NCBI RefSeq assembly: GCF_013371465.1
Contig: NZ_JABWDU010000002.1
Span: 1,157,666 to 1,221,665, forward strand
Length of the DNA: 64,000 bases
DNA from: Ensifer oleiphilus
Lineage (GTDB): Bacteria; Pseudomonadota; Alphaproteobacteria; Rhizobiales; Rhizobiaceae
Reading direction: 5' to 3'
The notes beneath the pieces were generated by a model. It saw only the letters and a list, made by a program, of their open reading frames with translations, did no database searches and was not told the origin of the DNA. A program made the translations under genes and the position numbers. Within the stretch, counting starts at the first letter, position 1, and each line of letters starts with the position of its first letter. Shown in pieces: positions 17,300 through 26,396 of the stretch.

Positions 17300-18546
17300 T
17301 GAAGATTGGGTTGCGGTCCGGCACCGGCCTCGTCGACCGCATAGCCGCGCGCAAAACGATCGAGCCGCAAGGCCCGCGCCACCGGATGCGTATCGTTTCT
17401 GGCGATCAGATGCGCGAAGCAGTAGCCGGACGCCGGCGTCGCCTTGAAGCCGCCGTAGCACCAGCCGCAATTGAGGTAGAGGTTGTCGATCGAGGTGCGG
17501 TCGATGATCGGCGAACCGTCCATGCTCATGTCCATGACGCCGCCCCAGGCGCGCAGCACCCGCACGCGCGACAGGCCGGGGATCATCGACACCCCCTCCT
17601 CCATCACGTGTTCGGCCGTCGCCAGATTGCCGCGCTGGGCATAGGAGGAGTAGCCGTCGATCTCCGCGCCGAAGACCAGCCCGCCCTTGTCCGACTGCGA
17701 AATGTAGAAATGGCCGCCGCCATAGACGATGACGTGATCGATGCAGGGCTTCAGCCCCTCGGTTACGAAGGCCTGCAGCACATGGCTTTCAAGCGGAAGC
17801 TTCAGATCCGCCATCTCGCCAACCTGCGAAGAATTGCCGGCAGCCGCCAGCGCCAGCTTGCCGCAGCCGATGAAGCCTTTCGACGTCTCGACGCCGGTAA
17901 CGACGCCGTTCTCGCGGCGGATGCCGGTCACTTCGCAATGTTCGATGATGTCGACGCCGTGCTGGTCGGCGCCGCGGGCATACCCCCAGGCGACGGCATC
18001 GTGGCGGGCGGTGCCCGCGCGCCGCTGCAGAAGGCCGCCGAGGATTGGATAGCGCGCATGGTCGTAATTGAGGAAGGGGATCATCTTCTTCAACTGTTCG
18101 CGCTCGATCAGCTCCGCCGACACCCCTTCCATCCACATGGCGTTGCCGCGCCTGATATAGGCGTCGCGTTGCCCGTCGCTGTGATAGAGCATGATCACGC
18201 CGCGCTGCGACAGCATGACGTTGTAGTTCAGGTCCTGCTCCAGCCCTTCCCAGAGCTTCATCGAAAACTCGTAAAAGGGCTCGTTGCCGGGCAGCATGTA
18301 GTTGGAGCGCACGATCGTGGTGTTGCGGCCGACATTGCCCGATCCGAGATAACCCTTCTCGAGCACCGCGACGTTCTTCACGCCGAATTCCTTCGCGAGA
18401 TAGTAGGCGGTCGCAAGACCGTGGCCACCACCGCCGACGATGATCACGTCATAATGGGATTTCGGCTGCGGCTGTCGCCATTGCTGCTTCCAGTTCAGGT
18501 TTCCGGAGAGGGCGTTCCTGACGATCGAGAATGCGGAATAACGCAT
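17296..18546 (-). CDS. soxB: Sarcosine oxidase subunit beta SoxB
   Basis: Catalytic subunit, 416 residues, that binds FAD and covalent FMN. The FAD motif is DVIIVGGGGHGLATAYYLAKEFG, the substrate-domain start LGSGNVGRNTTIVRSNY, and TARHDAVAWGYARGAD holds the His to which FMN is attached in the family. The start at MRYSAFSIVRNALSGN matches SoxB proteins; the frame is open for 35 more codons upstream without homology-like sequence. First gene of soxBDAG; its TAG stop lies in a palindromic repeat. Confidence 0.96.
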   Translation of the reverse strand: MRYSAFSIVRNALSGNLNWKQQWRQPQPKSHYDVIIVGGGGHGLATAYYLAKEFGVKNVAVLEKGYLGSGNVGRNTTIVRSNYMLPGNEPFYEFSMKLWEGLEQDLNYNVMLSQRGVIMLYHSDGQRDAYIRRGNAMWMEGVSAELIEREQLKKMIPFLNYDHARYPILGGLLQRRAGTARHDAVAWGYARGADQHGVDIIEHCEVTGIRRENGVVTGVETSKGFIGCGKLALAAAGNSSQVGEMADLKLPLESHVLQAFVTEGLKPCIDHVIVYGGGHFYISQSDKGGLVFGAEIDGYSSYAQRGNLATAEHVMEEGVSMIPGLSRVRVLRAWGGVMDMSMDGSPIIDRTSIDNLYLNCGWCYGGFKATPASGYCFAHLIARNDTHPVARALRLDRFARGYAVDEAGAGPQPNLH

Positions 18547-18774
18547 GAAGGCATCCAGTTCAGTTGCGTCGGCACATTTGCACAGCCGGCGCGAGGAGCA
18601 AAGATGCAAGCTTCTCGCAGGTGCAAAAATCAAGTCGGCCTTTTGCCGCAACCGCCGAAATCCTTTCGCACACGCGCCTTCGACAGGACATTTCGCGCGA
18701 ACCGTCGAAAACTATGGGCAACTTCCGTCGCCGAGTGTGCTATGGCGCGAGAAAGGCCTGAAAGACGACAAGCA

Positions 18775-19551
18775 ATGCTCGACATTCTCAAGAAATCCGC
18801 GATCGCCGCCGGGCGCGCCATTCTCGACATCTACCACTCCGGGCCGGAAGTGGTTTACAAGCCGGACTGTTCGCCGGTGACGGATGCCGACGAATGTGCG
18901 GAGCGCATCATCCTGGCCGATCTCGCGGCCGCCTTTCCTGATATCCCCGTCGTCGCCGAAGAATCGGTGGCTGCCGGCTCCATACCCAATATCTCGGGCA
19001 AAACGTTCTTCCTGGTCGATCCGCTCGACGGCACCAAGGAATTCATCGGCCGCCACAACGACTTCACCGTCAACATCGCGCTCATCGAAAGCGGCGCGCC
19101 GGTAGCCGGCGTCGTCTATGCGCCAGCGCTCGGCATCCTCTATGCCGCCAGTGGTGGCAGGGCACTGAAATCGGTCGTCTCCGAAACATTTATGGTCGAG
19201 CCGGAAACCGTGATCGGCTGTCGCAGCCGCGGCGATCGGCTGGTGGCGCTGGCGAGCCGCTCGCACAACAGCGCCGAGACCGTCGCCTATCTCGCCGAGC
19301 ATGGCATCACCGACTACGAGGCCGTCGGCTCGTCGCTCAAGTTCTGCCTGCTGGCCGAGGGACTTGCCGATGTCTACCCGCGCTTCAGCCGTACGATGGA
19401 ATGGGACACGGCGGCCGGCGACGCCATCCTGCGGGCGGCAGGCGGCGAGACCCTGACGATGGAAGGCATGCCACTCACCTATGGCAAGCGAAACCAGGCA
19501 ACCGACAGCGATTTTGCCAATCCCTGGTTCGTCTCGCGCGGGAAGGTCTGA
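18775..19551 (+). CDS. cysQ: 3'(2'),5'-bisphosphate nucleotidase CysQ
   Basis: Magnesium-dependent phosphatase of the inositol monophosphatase superfamily, 258 residues, removing 3'-phosphoadenosine 5'-phosphate made during sulfate assimilation. Metal-site motifs: VVAEESV, FFLVDPLDGTKEFIGRHNDFTVNIALIE and MEWDTAAGDAILRAAGG; KRNQATDSDFANPWFVS is the CysQ C-terminus. The ATG at 18775 gives the family-like start MLDILKK; an in-frame ATG at 18742 would add 11 residues. It is divergent from soxB across 228 bases in which I recognise no other feature. Confidence 0.93.
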   Translation: MLDILKKSAIAAGRAILDIYHSGPEVVYKPDCSPVTDADECAERIILADLAAAFPDIPVVAEESVAAGSIPNISGKTFFLVDPLDGTKEFIGRHNDFTVNIALIESGAPVAGVVYAPALGILYAASGGRALKSVVSETFMVEPETVIGCRSRGDRLVALASRSHNSAETVAYLAEHGITDYEAVGSSLKFCLLAEGLADVYPRFSRTMEWDTAAGDAILRAAGGETLTMEGMPLTYGKRNQATDSDFANPWFVSRGKV

Positions 19552-19584
19552 GACCACCGTCAGCTTGAACCGTCAGCGCCCGTC

Positions 19585-22500
19585 TTAGACCGGCACCGCC
19601 TCGCCATCGCTTCGTGCAATCTCTCCATCGGCACCGCCATCCTCAGCCGGCGGCTTGATGCGGAACCAGGCGAGATAAAGCGCCGGCAGGAACAGGAGCG
19701 TCAGCACCGTCCCAACGATGATGCCGCCCATCATCGCATAGGCCATCGGCCCCCAGAAGATTTCCCGCGCGATCGGGATCAGGCCGAGGCTCGCGGCCGC
19801 GGCCGTCAGCATGATCGGCCGCATGCGGTGTTCGGTCGCCTCGCGCACTGCATCCCAGGCGGCCACCCCTTCCTTGCGCAGATCCTCGATCTGCACGACG
19901 AGGATCACCGAGTTGCGGATGAGAATGCCGATCAGCGCCAGCACGCCCAGGATCGCGACGAAGCCGAGCGGCGCACCGCTTGGAAGCAGCGCCGCGACGA
20001 CACCGATCAGCGCCAGTGGCGCCACGGCAAAGACCAGGAACAGCCGCGAGAAACTCTGCAACTGGATCATCAGGATCGTCGCCATCACAAACAGCATCAG
20101 CGGCACGACAGCGGCAATCGGCGCCTGGCTCTTGGCGCTTTCCTCGATGGTCCCGCCGATCTCGATCTTGTAACCGTCCGGAAGTCCGGCACCAAAGGCC
20201 GCCACGTCCTTTTCCAACTGTGCGGAAACCGTCGAGGGTTGTGCCGTGCCGTTGATCGCCGCCTTGACCGTGATCGTCGGCAGACGCGAGCGGCGCCAGA
20301 CGACCGGCTGCTCCATCTCGTAGCGGAAATTGGCAACAGCTGCCAAGGGCACGGAATTGCCGCTGGCGCCGGGAAGCTGGAGATCACGCAGCGTTTCGAT
20401 CGATTGCCGCTCGGAGTCGCGCGCCCGGCCGATCACGTCGATCAGGTAGATGTCGTCGCGCACCTGTGTGACAGTCGTTCCCCCGACGATGCCGTTGAGG
20501 GCATTCGCGATATCCTGTGAGGTCACGCCGAGTTGGCGCGCCTTGTCCTGCAGCACGTCGACCTTGATCATGCGCGCCGGCTCGTTCCAATCGTAGACGA
20601 TCTCGCCCAATTGCGGGTTGCGGCCGAGCACGGCGCTGAGATCGAGCGCATGCTTGCGCACCTGTTCGATATCCGGCCCGCTGACGCGGTACTGGATCGG
20701 TCGCCCGACCGGCGGTCCGATGTCGAGCAGCTTCACATAGGCATCCGTTCCCGGGAAAGTCTGCTTGAGATAGGCCTGCAGGTCGGCGCGCACCTTGTCG
20801 CGGACGTCGAGCCCCTTGGTGACGATGATCATCTGGCCGAAGGAGGGATGCGGCGGCTGGACGTCGAAGGACAGCACGAAACGCACCGCCCCCTCGCCGA
20901 CATAGCTCGACCAGCGCAACACATCCGGGTTGCCGGCAAGCTTCTCTTTCTCGAACTTCGCCATCTGTGCATTGGTTTCCTCGATCGAGGAATTCTGCGG
21001 CAGCGACCAATCGACGATGATCTCGGGTCTGTCCGAGGACGGAAAGAACTGCTGCTGCACGAAACCCATTCCGAAGACCGAAAGACAGAAGATCGCGACC
21101 GTGGCGATGATCGTCGTCCAGCGCCAGTGCATGCAGAGATCGAGCAGCCTTGAAAACAGTCGCCCGACCCGACCTTTTTCTCCGGCATGCTGCTTCATCG
21201 TCTTCGGCAGGATGGTGATGCCGAGCAGCGGCGCGAAGATCACCGCAACGATCCACGAGACGAGCAGCGAAATGGCGATGACGACGAACAGTGTGAAGGT
21301 AAACTCGCCGGCTGCGCTGTTGTTGAGGCCGATCGGGATGAATCCGGCAACGGTAACGAGTGTGCCCGTCAGCATCGGAAAGGCCGTCGAGGTATAGACA
21401 TAGGTCGCCGCCTTGCGCAGCGAATCGCCGACCTCCAGCCGCGCTACCATCATCTCCACCGCAATCATCGCATCGTCGACGAGCAGGCCAAGCGCGATGA
21501 TCAGCGCGCCGAGCGAAACGCGCTGCAGCGAGATGCCCCAATAGGACATGAAGACGAATGTGATCGCCAGCGTCAGCGGAATGGAGAGCGCCACGACCAG
21601 GCCGGCGCGCATGCCCAGACTGACGAAGCTGACGGCAAGAACGATGATCACCGCCTCGAACAGCGCCCGCGTGAAGCCGGAGACCGCCTCCTCGACCACG
21701 AGCGGCTGGTCGGACACCAGGTGAACGTCGACGCCGACAGGCAACCTCTGCTCCAGGCGCTCGATCTTCCGCTCCACCGCCTTGCCGAAATCGAGCAGAT
21801 TGGAACCCTGCTTCATGCCGATCGCCAGCCCGATCGCCGGCCTGCCCTCGAAACGAAACAGGGCGGACGGCGGATCGACATAGCCGCGGCTGATCGTTGC
21901 TATGTCGCTGAGACGGAAGAAGCGATCATTGACCTGCAGGTTGACCGAACGGATGCTGTCTTCCGATGAAAACTGGCCGCCGACGCGAATGCTGACGCGC
22001 TCGCCTTCGGTCTGGATGACGCCAGAGGGTGAGACCGCATTCTGGGCCTGCAGCGTCTCGATCACCTGCTGCTGGTTGATGCCGAGTGCTGCGAGCTGGC
22101 GCGGCGAAAACTCGAGATAGATCACCTCGTCCTGCGCGCCGATCAGATCGATCTTGCCAACGTTCGGGACCGTCAGGATATCGCGGCGCGCATTCTCGAC
22201 ATAGTCGCGCAGCTGCCGCGGGGTCAGTCCGTCGCCGGTAAAGGCATAGATGTTGCCGAAAACGTCGCCGAAGCGGTCGTTGAAGGCAGGTCCGATGACA
22301 CCCGACGGAAAATCCCCGCGAATGTCGTTGATCATGTTGCGAACCGTGACCCAGGTCGCCGCCACATTGCGCGCTTTCGTCTCCGGTTTCAGATTGACGA
22401 AGACCAGCGTCTGGCCCGGCGTCGTCATGCTCTTGGTGTAGTCGAGCGATTCCAGTTCCTCGAGCTTGCGCTCGATGCGCTCCGTGACCTGAAGCGTGGT

Positions 22501-22683
22501 TTCCTCAACCGAGGCGCCCGGCCAGGCGGCCGAGATCGTCATCGTCTTGATGGTAAAGGACGGGTCTTCCTCGCGCCCGAGCTCGACATAAGACGTGACG
22601 CCGAGCACGACGAAGACGATCATGAAGTACCAGACCATGGAGCTGTGATCGAGCGCCCAGTCCGAAAGATTGAACTTCTTCAT
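19585..22683 (-). CDS. RND-family efflux transporter permease
   Basis: Inner-membrane proton-driven efflux pump of 1032 residues with the RND layout: first membrane helix near residues 12-32, a large periplasmic loop, a helix cluster with GLLVDDAMIAVEMM (family charged motif in helix 4), a second periplasmic loop after VAIFCLSVFGMGF, and a C-terminal helix cluster with ALIGILIRNSVILVVQIEDLRKEG and HRMRPIMLTAAAASLGLIPIA. It resembles AcrB/MexB-like HAE1 pumps of the shorter, divergent kind. Substrate unknown. The ATG overlaps the stop of the second adaptor gene. No outer-membrane channel gene is nearby. Confidence 0.93.
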   Translation of the reverse strand: MKKFNLSDWALDHSSMVWYFMIVFVVLGVTSYVELGREEDPSFTIKTMTISAAWPGASVEETTLQVTERIERKLEELESLDYTKSMTTPGQTLVFVNLKPETKARNVAATWVTVRNMINDIRGDFPSGVIGPAFNDRFGDVFGNIYAFTGDGLTPRQLRDYVENARRDILTVPNVGKIDLIGAQDEVIYLEFSPRQLAALGINQQQVIETLQAQNAVSPSGVIQTEGERVSIRVGGQFSSEDSIRSVNLQVNDRFFRLSDIATISRGYVDPPSALFRFEGRPAIGLAIGMKQGSNLLDFGKAVERKIERLEQRLPVGVDVHLVSDQPLVVEEAVSGFTRALFEAVIIVLAVSFVSLGMRAGLVVALSIPLTLAITFVFMSYWGISLQRVSLGALIIALGLLVDDAMIAVEMMVARLEVGDSLRKAATYVYTSTAFPMLTGTLVTVAGFIPIGLNNSAAGEFTFTLFVVIAISLLVSWIVAVIFAPLLGITILPKTMKQHAGEKGRVGRLFSRLLDLCMHWRWTTIIATVAIFCLSVFGMGFVQQQFFPSSDRPEIIVDWSLPQNSSIEETNAQMAKFEKEKLAGNPDVLRWSSYVGEGAVRFVLSFDVQPPHPSFGQMIIVTKGLDVRDKVRADLQAYLKQTFPGTDAYVKLLDIGPPVGRPIQYRVSGPDIEQVRKHALDLSAVLGRNPQLGEIVYDWNEPARMIKVDVLQDKARQLGVTSQDIANALNGIVGGTTVTQVRDDIYLIDVIGRARDSERQSIETLRDLQLPGASGNSVPLAAVANFRYEMEQPVVWRRSRLPTITVKAAINGTAQPSTVSAQLEKDVAAFGAGLPDGYKIEIGGTIEESAKSQAPIAAVVPLMLFVMATILMIQLQSFSRLFLVFAVAPLALIGVVAALLPSGAPLGFVAILGVLALIGILIRNSVILVVQIEDLRKEGVAAWDAVREATEHRMRPIMLTAAAASLGLIPIAREIFWGPMAYAMMGGIIVGTVLTLLFLPALYLAWFRIKPPAEDGGADGEIARSDGEAVPV

Positions 22684-23762
22684 GAACGCGCTCCGTCGGA
22701 AATCTTTACCTTCTGGCCTTCCTCAAGGCTGTGCGCGCCGGCGGTGGCGATGCGCTCTCCCGGCTTGAGCCCGGCGGTCACCGGTCTCAGTCCCCCGACA
22801 TCCGCACCAACTTCGACCTCGCGTGCCGTGACATCGCCACCCCGTTCATTGACGATCCAGACAAAACGCTTGCCCTCCCGCTCGAACACGGCGGTCGAAG
22901 GAATAAGCATGAGTTCATGCTCGGCGCCCTGTCGCGTCGCCGTAATGGTCGTTCCCAACCTGAACCCGACTGGCGGATTGTCGAGCGCAATCTTCACGCG
23001 CCGGGTTCGGGTGACAGGGTCGGCGGCCGGCGCGATCTCGCGCACCGTGCCGTTGACCTTGAGATCCGGATTGATCTGCAGCGCGACCGAAAAGGGCGTG
23101 CCGATCGGAAACAGCGCGATACCGTCGGGCACGTCGACGACCGCGTCGCGCTCGCCGGGCCTAGCTACGGTCACGACCATCTCGCCGGCCGACACCACCT
23201 GGCCGACCTCGGCCCCGGTCGCCGTGACAATGCCGTCAAAGTTGGATTTCAGCTTGGTGTATGAGAGCTGTTCTTCGGACTTCGCCAGCCCAGCCGTCGC
23301 CCGTATAAGCGATGCCTGCGCCGCTTCGCGGCTTTGCTGGGCGCTGTCGACCGTGGCCTGGCTTTCCGTATCGGTTTTCAGCAGTGCGGTCAGGCGCTCT
23401 TCGGCAGCGGTTGCGTTGGAAAGCGTCGCTTCTGCGCTTGCCAGATCGGCTTTTGCCGACCGCAGCGCCAGTTCGAAGGCGGTGGGGTCGAGGGCGGCAA
23501 GCTCGGCGCCTGCCACCACCGCATCGCCGACGGTCACATCGCGGGCGACAAGCCGGCCGATCACCCGAAAGCCAAGCTCCGTCTGCACCTTGGGCTGCAC
23601 TTTTCCCGCAAAGCTCGCAGCTGCGTCAATGCGCTCGCTGACAATCATCGACAGGACAGGACGAACGACCTCGGTCGCCTGCTCCTCTTCCTTCTGGCAC
23701 CCTGCGAGCAGCAACAATACGGCAATAGGCAGGACCAGGTGCGGGAATCTCGACCAGCTCAT
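22680..23762 (-). CDS. RND efflux periplasmic adaptor subunit (lipoprotein), second of two
   Basis: Membrane-fusion protein, 360 residues, with lipoprotein signal (LLLLAGC-Q). It has the adaptor layout: lipoyl/barrel-sandwich halves with GFRVIGRLVARDVTVGDAVVAGAELAALDP and FDGIVTATGAEVGQVVSAGEMVVTVA, an alpha-helical hairpin between them (about residues 80-150, rich in Ala/Glu/Lys), and a beta-barrel part with AAGAHSLEEGQKV-like ending. It bridges the RND pump to an outer-membrane channel. ATGA overlaps link it to the genes on both sides. Confidence 0.92.
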   Translation of the reverse strand: MSWSRFPHLVLPIAVLLLLAGCQKEEEQATEVVRPVLSMIVSERIDAAASFAGKVQPKVQTELGFRVIGRLVARDVTVGDAVVAGAELAALDPTAFELALRSAKADLASAEATLSNATAAEERLTALLKTDTESQATVDSAQQSREAAQASLIRATAGLAKSEEQLSYTKLKSNFDGIVTATGAEVGQVVSAGEMVVTVARPGERDAVVDVPDGIALFPIGTPFSVALQINPDLKVNGTVREIAPAADPVTRTRRVKIALDNPPVGFRLGTTITATRQGAEHELMLIPSTAVFEREGKRFVWIVNERGGDVTAREVEVGADVGGLRPVTAGLKPGERIATAGAHSLEEGQKVKISDGARS

Positions 23763-24862
23763 TTCGCCTGCTCCTCTGCCACCGCATGCACCACCAGGCC
23801 CGGGCGCAGGAATTTGCCGCCCTCCGCCACGACCTTCTCGCCGACCGAAAGCCCGGACGCGACCAGCACCCTGCCGCTTTCATAGGACTTCACCTCGATC
23901 GGCTTGAGACTGACCGTGCTGTCCCTGGGATCGACGATCCACACCGCCGGCTTGCCCTCGACGGCAGTGAGCGCCGTCCACGGCAGCGCGATCACCTTGG
24001 CGGGCTCGAAACGGGCGACACCCGTCACCGACGAGCCGAGCGTCATACGCTCCGGCGTCTCCTGCATCGCCAGCTTCACCCGCACCGTGCCTGCCTTGTC
24101 GTCTATCGTCGGGGAAATCTCGCTCACCCGCGCGATCGACGTGACCGAGGGGTCGCTGACCAGCGCCAGCGTCACGTCCTCGCTCGCGGGCCGCATGAAC
24201 AACAGGCCCTCGTGAACATTGAAGATGGCGTCCCGCGGACCGTCCTTGGCAACGGAGAACATGGTTTGCGCCGCCTGTACCACTTGTCCCACCTCGGCAT
24301 GTCGCACCGTGACGATGCCGGCAGCACTCGACCGCAGCTCCGTATAGGACAGGGCGGTTCGCGCACTCTCCAGTTCCGCGTTGGCAGCATCGAGCGCACT
24401 TGTAGCGGTGCGCGCGGCCGTTTCGGCCTGGTCGAGATCACGGCGCGTCGTAAAGCCTTGCGCCATCAGCGTGTTTTGCCGTGCCAAAGTCGCTGAGGCC
24501 TGCCGCACCTGCGCTTCTGCGGCCTTTACCGCCGCTTCGGAAGCTTGAACATCGGCTTCCTGTTCGCGCGGGTCGATCTTCGCCAGAAGCTCGCCTTCAT
24601 CGACATGAGCGCCGACGTCGGCGAACCATTGCGTCACCTGGCCACTGACGCGAAAGGCAAGGTTCGCCTGCACATGCGCCACGACCTCACCTGTCAGGGT
24701 GACGGTCTGCTGGTAATCGGTGAGCGCAGCTTCGACGATCCGAACAGTTGTTTCCGGCCTTGCGGCCTCCGCCTCCTGCTTCTCGCACGAGGCCAGCAGA
24801 AGCGTGGAGGCGAGCACGATCGCCCAACCACAGTGCCGCACGCTGCATGTGAACTGCGCCAT
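23759..24862 (-). CDS. RND efflux periplasmic adaptor subunit (lipoprotein), first of two
   Basis: A second membrane-fusion protein, 367 residues, with its own lipobox (LLLASC-E) and the same domain order (FRVSGQVTQWFADVGAHVDEGELLAKIDPREQE; SAAGIVTVRHAEVGQVVQAAQTMFSVA). It starts at the ATG 24862; a GTG at 24871 is also possible because GGAG occurs before both. It opens the three-gene pump operon. The 202 bases upstream, to the response regulator stop, have no gene and should hold the promoter. Confidence 0.92.
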   Translation of the reverse strand: MAQFTCSVRHCGWAIVLASTLLLASCEKQEAEAARPETTVRIVEAALTDYQQTVTLTGEVVAHVQANLAFRVSGQVTQWFADVGAHVDEGELLAKIDPREQEADVQASEAAVKAAEAQVRQASATLARQNTLMAQGFTTRRDLDQAETAARTATSALDAANAELESARTALSYTELRSSAAGIVTVRHAEVGQVVQAAQTMFSVAKDGPRDAIFNVHEGLLFMRPASEDVTLALVSDPSVTSIARVSEISPTIDDKAGTVRVKLAMQETPERMTLGSSVTGVARFEPAKVIALPWTALTAVEGKPAVWIVDPRDSTVSLKPIEVKSYESGRVLVASGLSVGEKVVAEGGKFLRPGLVVHAVAEEQAK

Positions 24863-25064
24863 ACGCTCCACCCGGCTCCAGCAATGGTCGGGGCACTTTC
24901 AAATGCCCGCCAACAGACAAGATGCGCCTCGCCTCCGTGGCGAGGATGCCAACAAAGTCGCATACTTGGCCGGTGTCTGGAAGTCCTCAGTCTGCAAACA
25001 GCGCTGCGACCGATGGTGGCAGCGCTGCTCGACACACGCAGGAAAGAAGCTCAGGGTGAGGCGG

Positions 25065-25451
25065 TTAAACGCCCTCGCGCCTGGTAGCCGTGGCGATCAG
25101 ATGACCGATCGAGATCTCGTTGAACGGTTTGTCGATCCTGGGGACGCCGCGCAGATGCACAGGAAAGATGTCCGCATTGCCGTAGCCGCTGGTGAACCCG
25201 AAACACAGGCCGCGGGCAATGATCGCGTCGGCAACCGCAAAGCTCGTCTCATTCTCGAGATTGACATCGAGCATGATGAAATCGAACGTCTGTGCCGAAA
25301 TGAGCTGCATCGCCTGCTCGGCGTTGGTCGCGATCTGCACGTTGGAGATGCCGATGGATGTCAGGATTTCCTCCGCATCCATGGCGATGATGAAATTGTC
25401 TTCCAGAACGAGCACAGTTCTGATCGACGGTGGAATCTCGATCGTTGGCAT
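25065..25451 (-). CDS. Single-domain response regulator (FAT GUY-like receiver)
   Basis: A 128-residue stand-alone receiver without output domain. The acidic pocket is LEDN, the phospho-acceptor Asp lies in FIMLDVNL (about residue 62), and the Lys in RIDKPF. Where most receivers have a Thr/Ser followed by Ala, it has CFGFTSGYGN, resembling the F-A-T-G-Y-type motif of the single-domain receivers named FAT GUY, described from Sinorhizobium and often phosphorylated by HWE kinases. It may act as a phosphate sink or relay. AGGTGG precedes the ATG at 25451 by 5 bases. No kinase is adjacent; an HWE kinase is encoded 27 kb away in this window. Confidence 0.88.
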   Translation of the reverse strand: MPTIEIPPSIRTVLVLEDNFIIAMDAEEILTSIGISNVQIATNAEQAMQLISAQTFDFIMLDVNLENETSFAVADAIIARGLCFGFTSGYGNADIFPVHLRGVPRIDKPFNEISIGHLIATATRREGV

Positions 25452-25613
25452 TCGGTCCACCTTTCACGCAGGCCTGTTTGCGAAGGCGTTTACGACCTGC
25501 GCAATGAAGCAATGAGCTATAGGCCCGATAAGACTTTGGGGCATTTAAAAAAGACATGTTGCCCTTCATCCCTGCCGCAGCCTGATCACATCTTCTCTTC
25601 GAGTGCGCGCGAA

Positions 25614-25638
25614 GGAACAACGCGCGCGGCCGGGCGTT
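25614..25638 (+). promoter_or_regulatory. RpoE2/EcfG-type promoter of dps
   Basis: GGAAC (25614-25618) followed after 16 bases by CGTT (25635-25638), the pattern bound by the general-stress sigma factor RpoE2/EcfG of alphaproteobacteria (GGAAC, then TT 18-19 bases later). It lies 88 bases upstream of the Dps start, on the same strand. Confidence 0.7.
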
Positions 25639-25726
25639 CAATGGAAAGCGGCGCAGGGGCGGATGGCAGCCGCGTGCCCGCACCACGTCACGAATATGAT
25701 TTCCCGAAGCAGATTGGAGAAAGATC

Positions 25727-26239
25727 ATGGCACAGGCAGCCTCCGTGCTGAAACCGAAGGTCAAGGACGAGGAATTCGACATCGGGCTGAAGAAGGCCTA
25801 TCGTCAGCAGATGGCGGCCGCCCTCTCCGACATTCTCGCCGACACCTACAAGCTCGTCATCAAGAGCCACATCTATCACTGGAACGTCGTCGGCCCGCTG
25901 TTCAAGCCGCTGCATGAGCTGACCGAAGAACACTACAATACCCTTTTCAAGGCGACCGACATCATCGCCGAACGCATCCGCGCGCTTGGCCATCTCGCTC
26001 CGGCAAAACTCGGCGAGGCCAACCAGTTCGCTCCGACGAGCGCGTCGGTCAACCACACGACGGCGGCCGATATGGTCGCAGACCTCATTGCCGACCACGA
26101 GGCAGCGGTCCGGCGCATGCGCGAAGCCGGGGTGAAAGCCGATGAGAACGACGACCTTGTGACGACGGACATGCTGACCGATCGCCTCACGTTCCACGAA
26201 AAGGCACTGTGGATGCTGCGAGCGATCGTCGCGGCCTGA
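25727..26239 (+). CDS. dps: Dps family DNA-protection / ferritin-like protein
   Basis: A 170-residue starvation and oxidative-stress protein that stores iron and binds DNA as a dodecamer. Ferroxidase residues are visible: His in SHIYHWNVVGP, His in LHELTEEHY, and Asp and Glu in ATDIIAERIRALG. The N-terminal Lys-rich stretch (KPKVKDEEFDIGLKKAYRQQ) could contact DNA. GGAG lies 7 bases before the ATG. An RpoE2-like promoter upstream fits stress induction. The gene is divergent from the receiver gene and convergent with the Crp/Fnr gene, with a strong hairpin at 26262-26285 between the two ends. Confidence 0.94.
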   Translation: MAQAASVLKPKVKDEEFDIGLKKAYRQQMAAALSDILADTYKLVIKSHIYHWNVVGPLFKPLHELTEEHYNTLFKATDIIAERIRALGHLAPAKLGEANQFAPTSASVNHTTAADMVADLIADHEAAVRRMREAGVKADENDDLVTTDMLTDRLTFHEKALWMLRAIVAA

Positions 26240-26261
26240 CGACACCGCCATGACTTGCCCT

Positions 26262-26285
26262 GGGCCCCGCCATGCGGCGGGGTCC
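26262..26285. terminator. Hairpin between convergent dps and Crp/Fnr genes
   Basis: CCCCGCC (26265-26271) pairs with GGCGGGG (26276-26282) around ATGC, and the stem extends by three more pairs including one G-T. No T tract on either side; likely a weak two-way stop or stability element. Confidence 0.4.
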
Positions 26286-26396
26286 GGACCGCTCCCGAAC
26301 TCAACCTCCGTTCGACGCAGATGGCCAACACCGCGCCGGTCGCCGTATGCTCGGCACCATTCCGGCTAACTGTGCCTTACTCTCCACCGCCGAATG

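Noticed and set aside
17299-18774. Upstream extension of the cysQ frame, giving a 750-residue product
   Set aside because: It runs antisense through the whole soxB gene and has no sequence of its own; the CysQ family start is at 18775.
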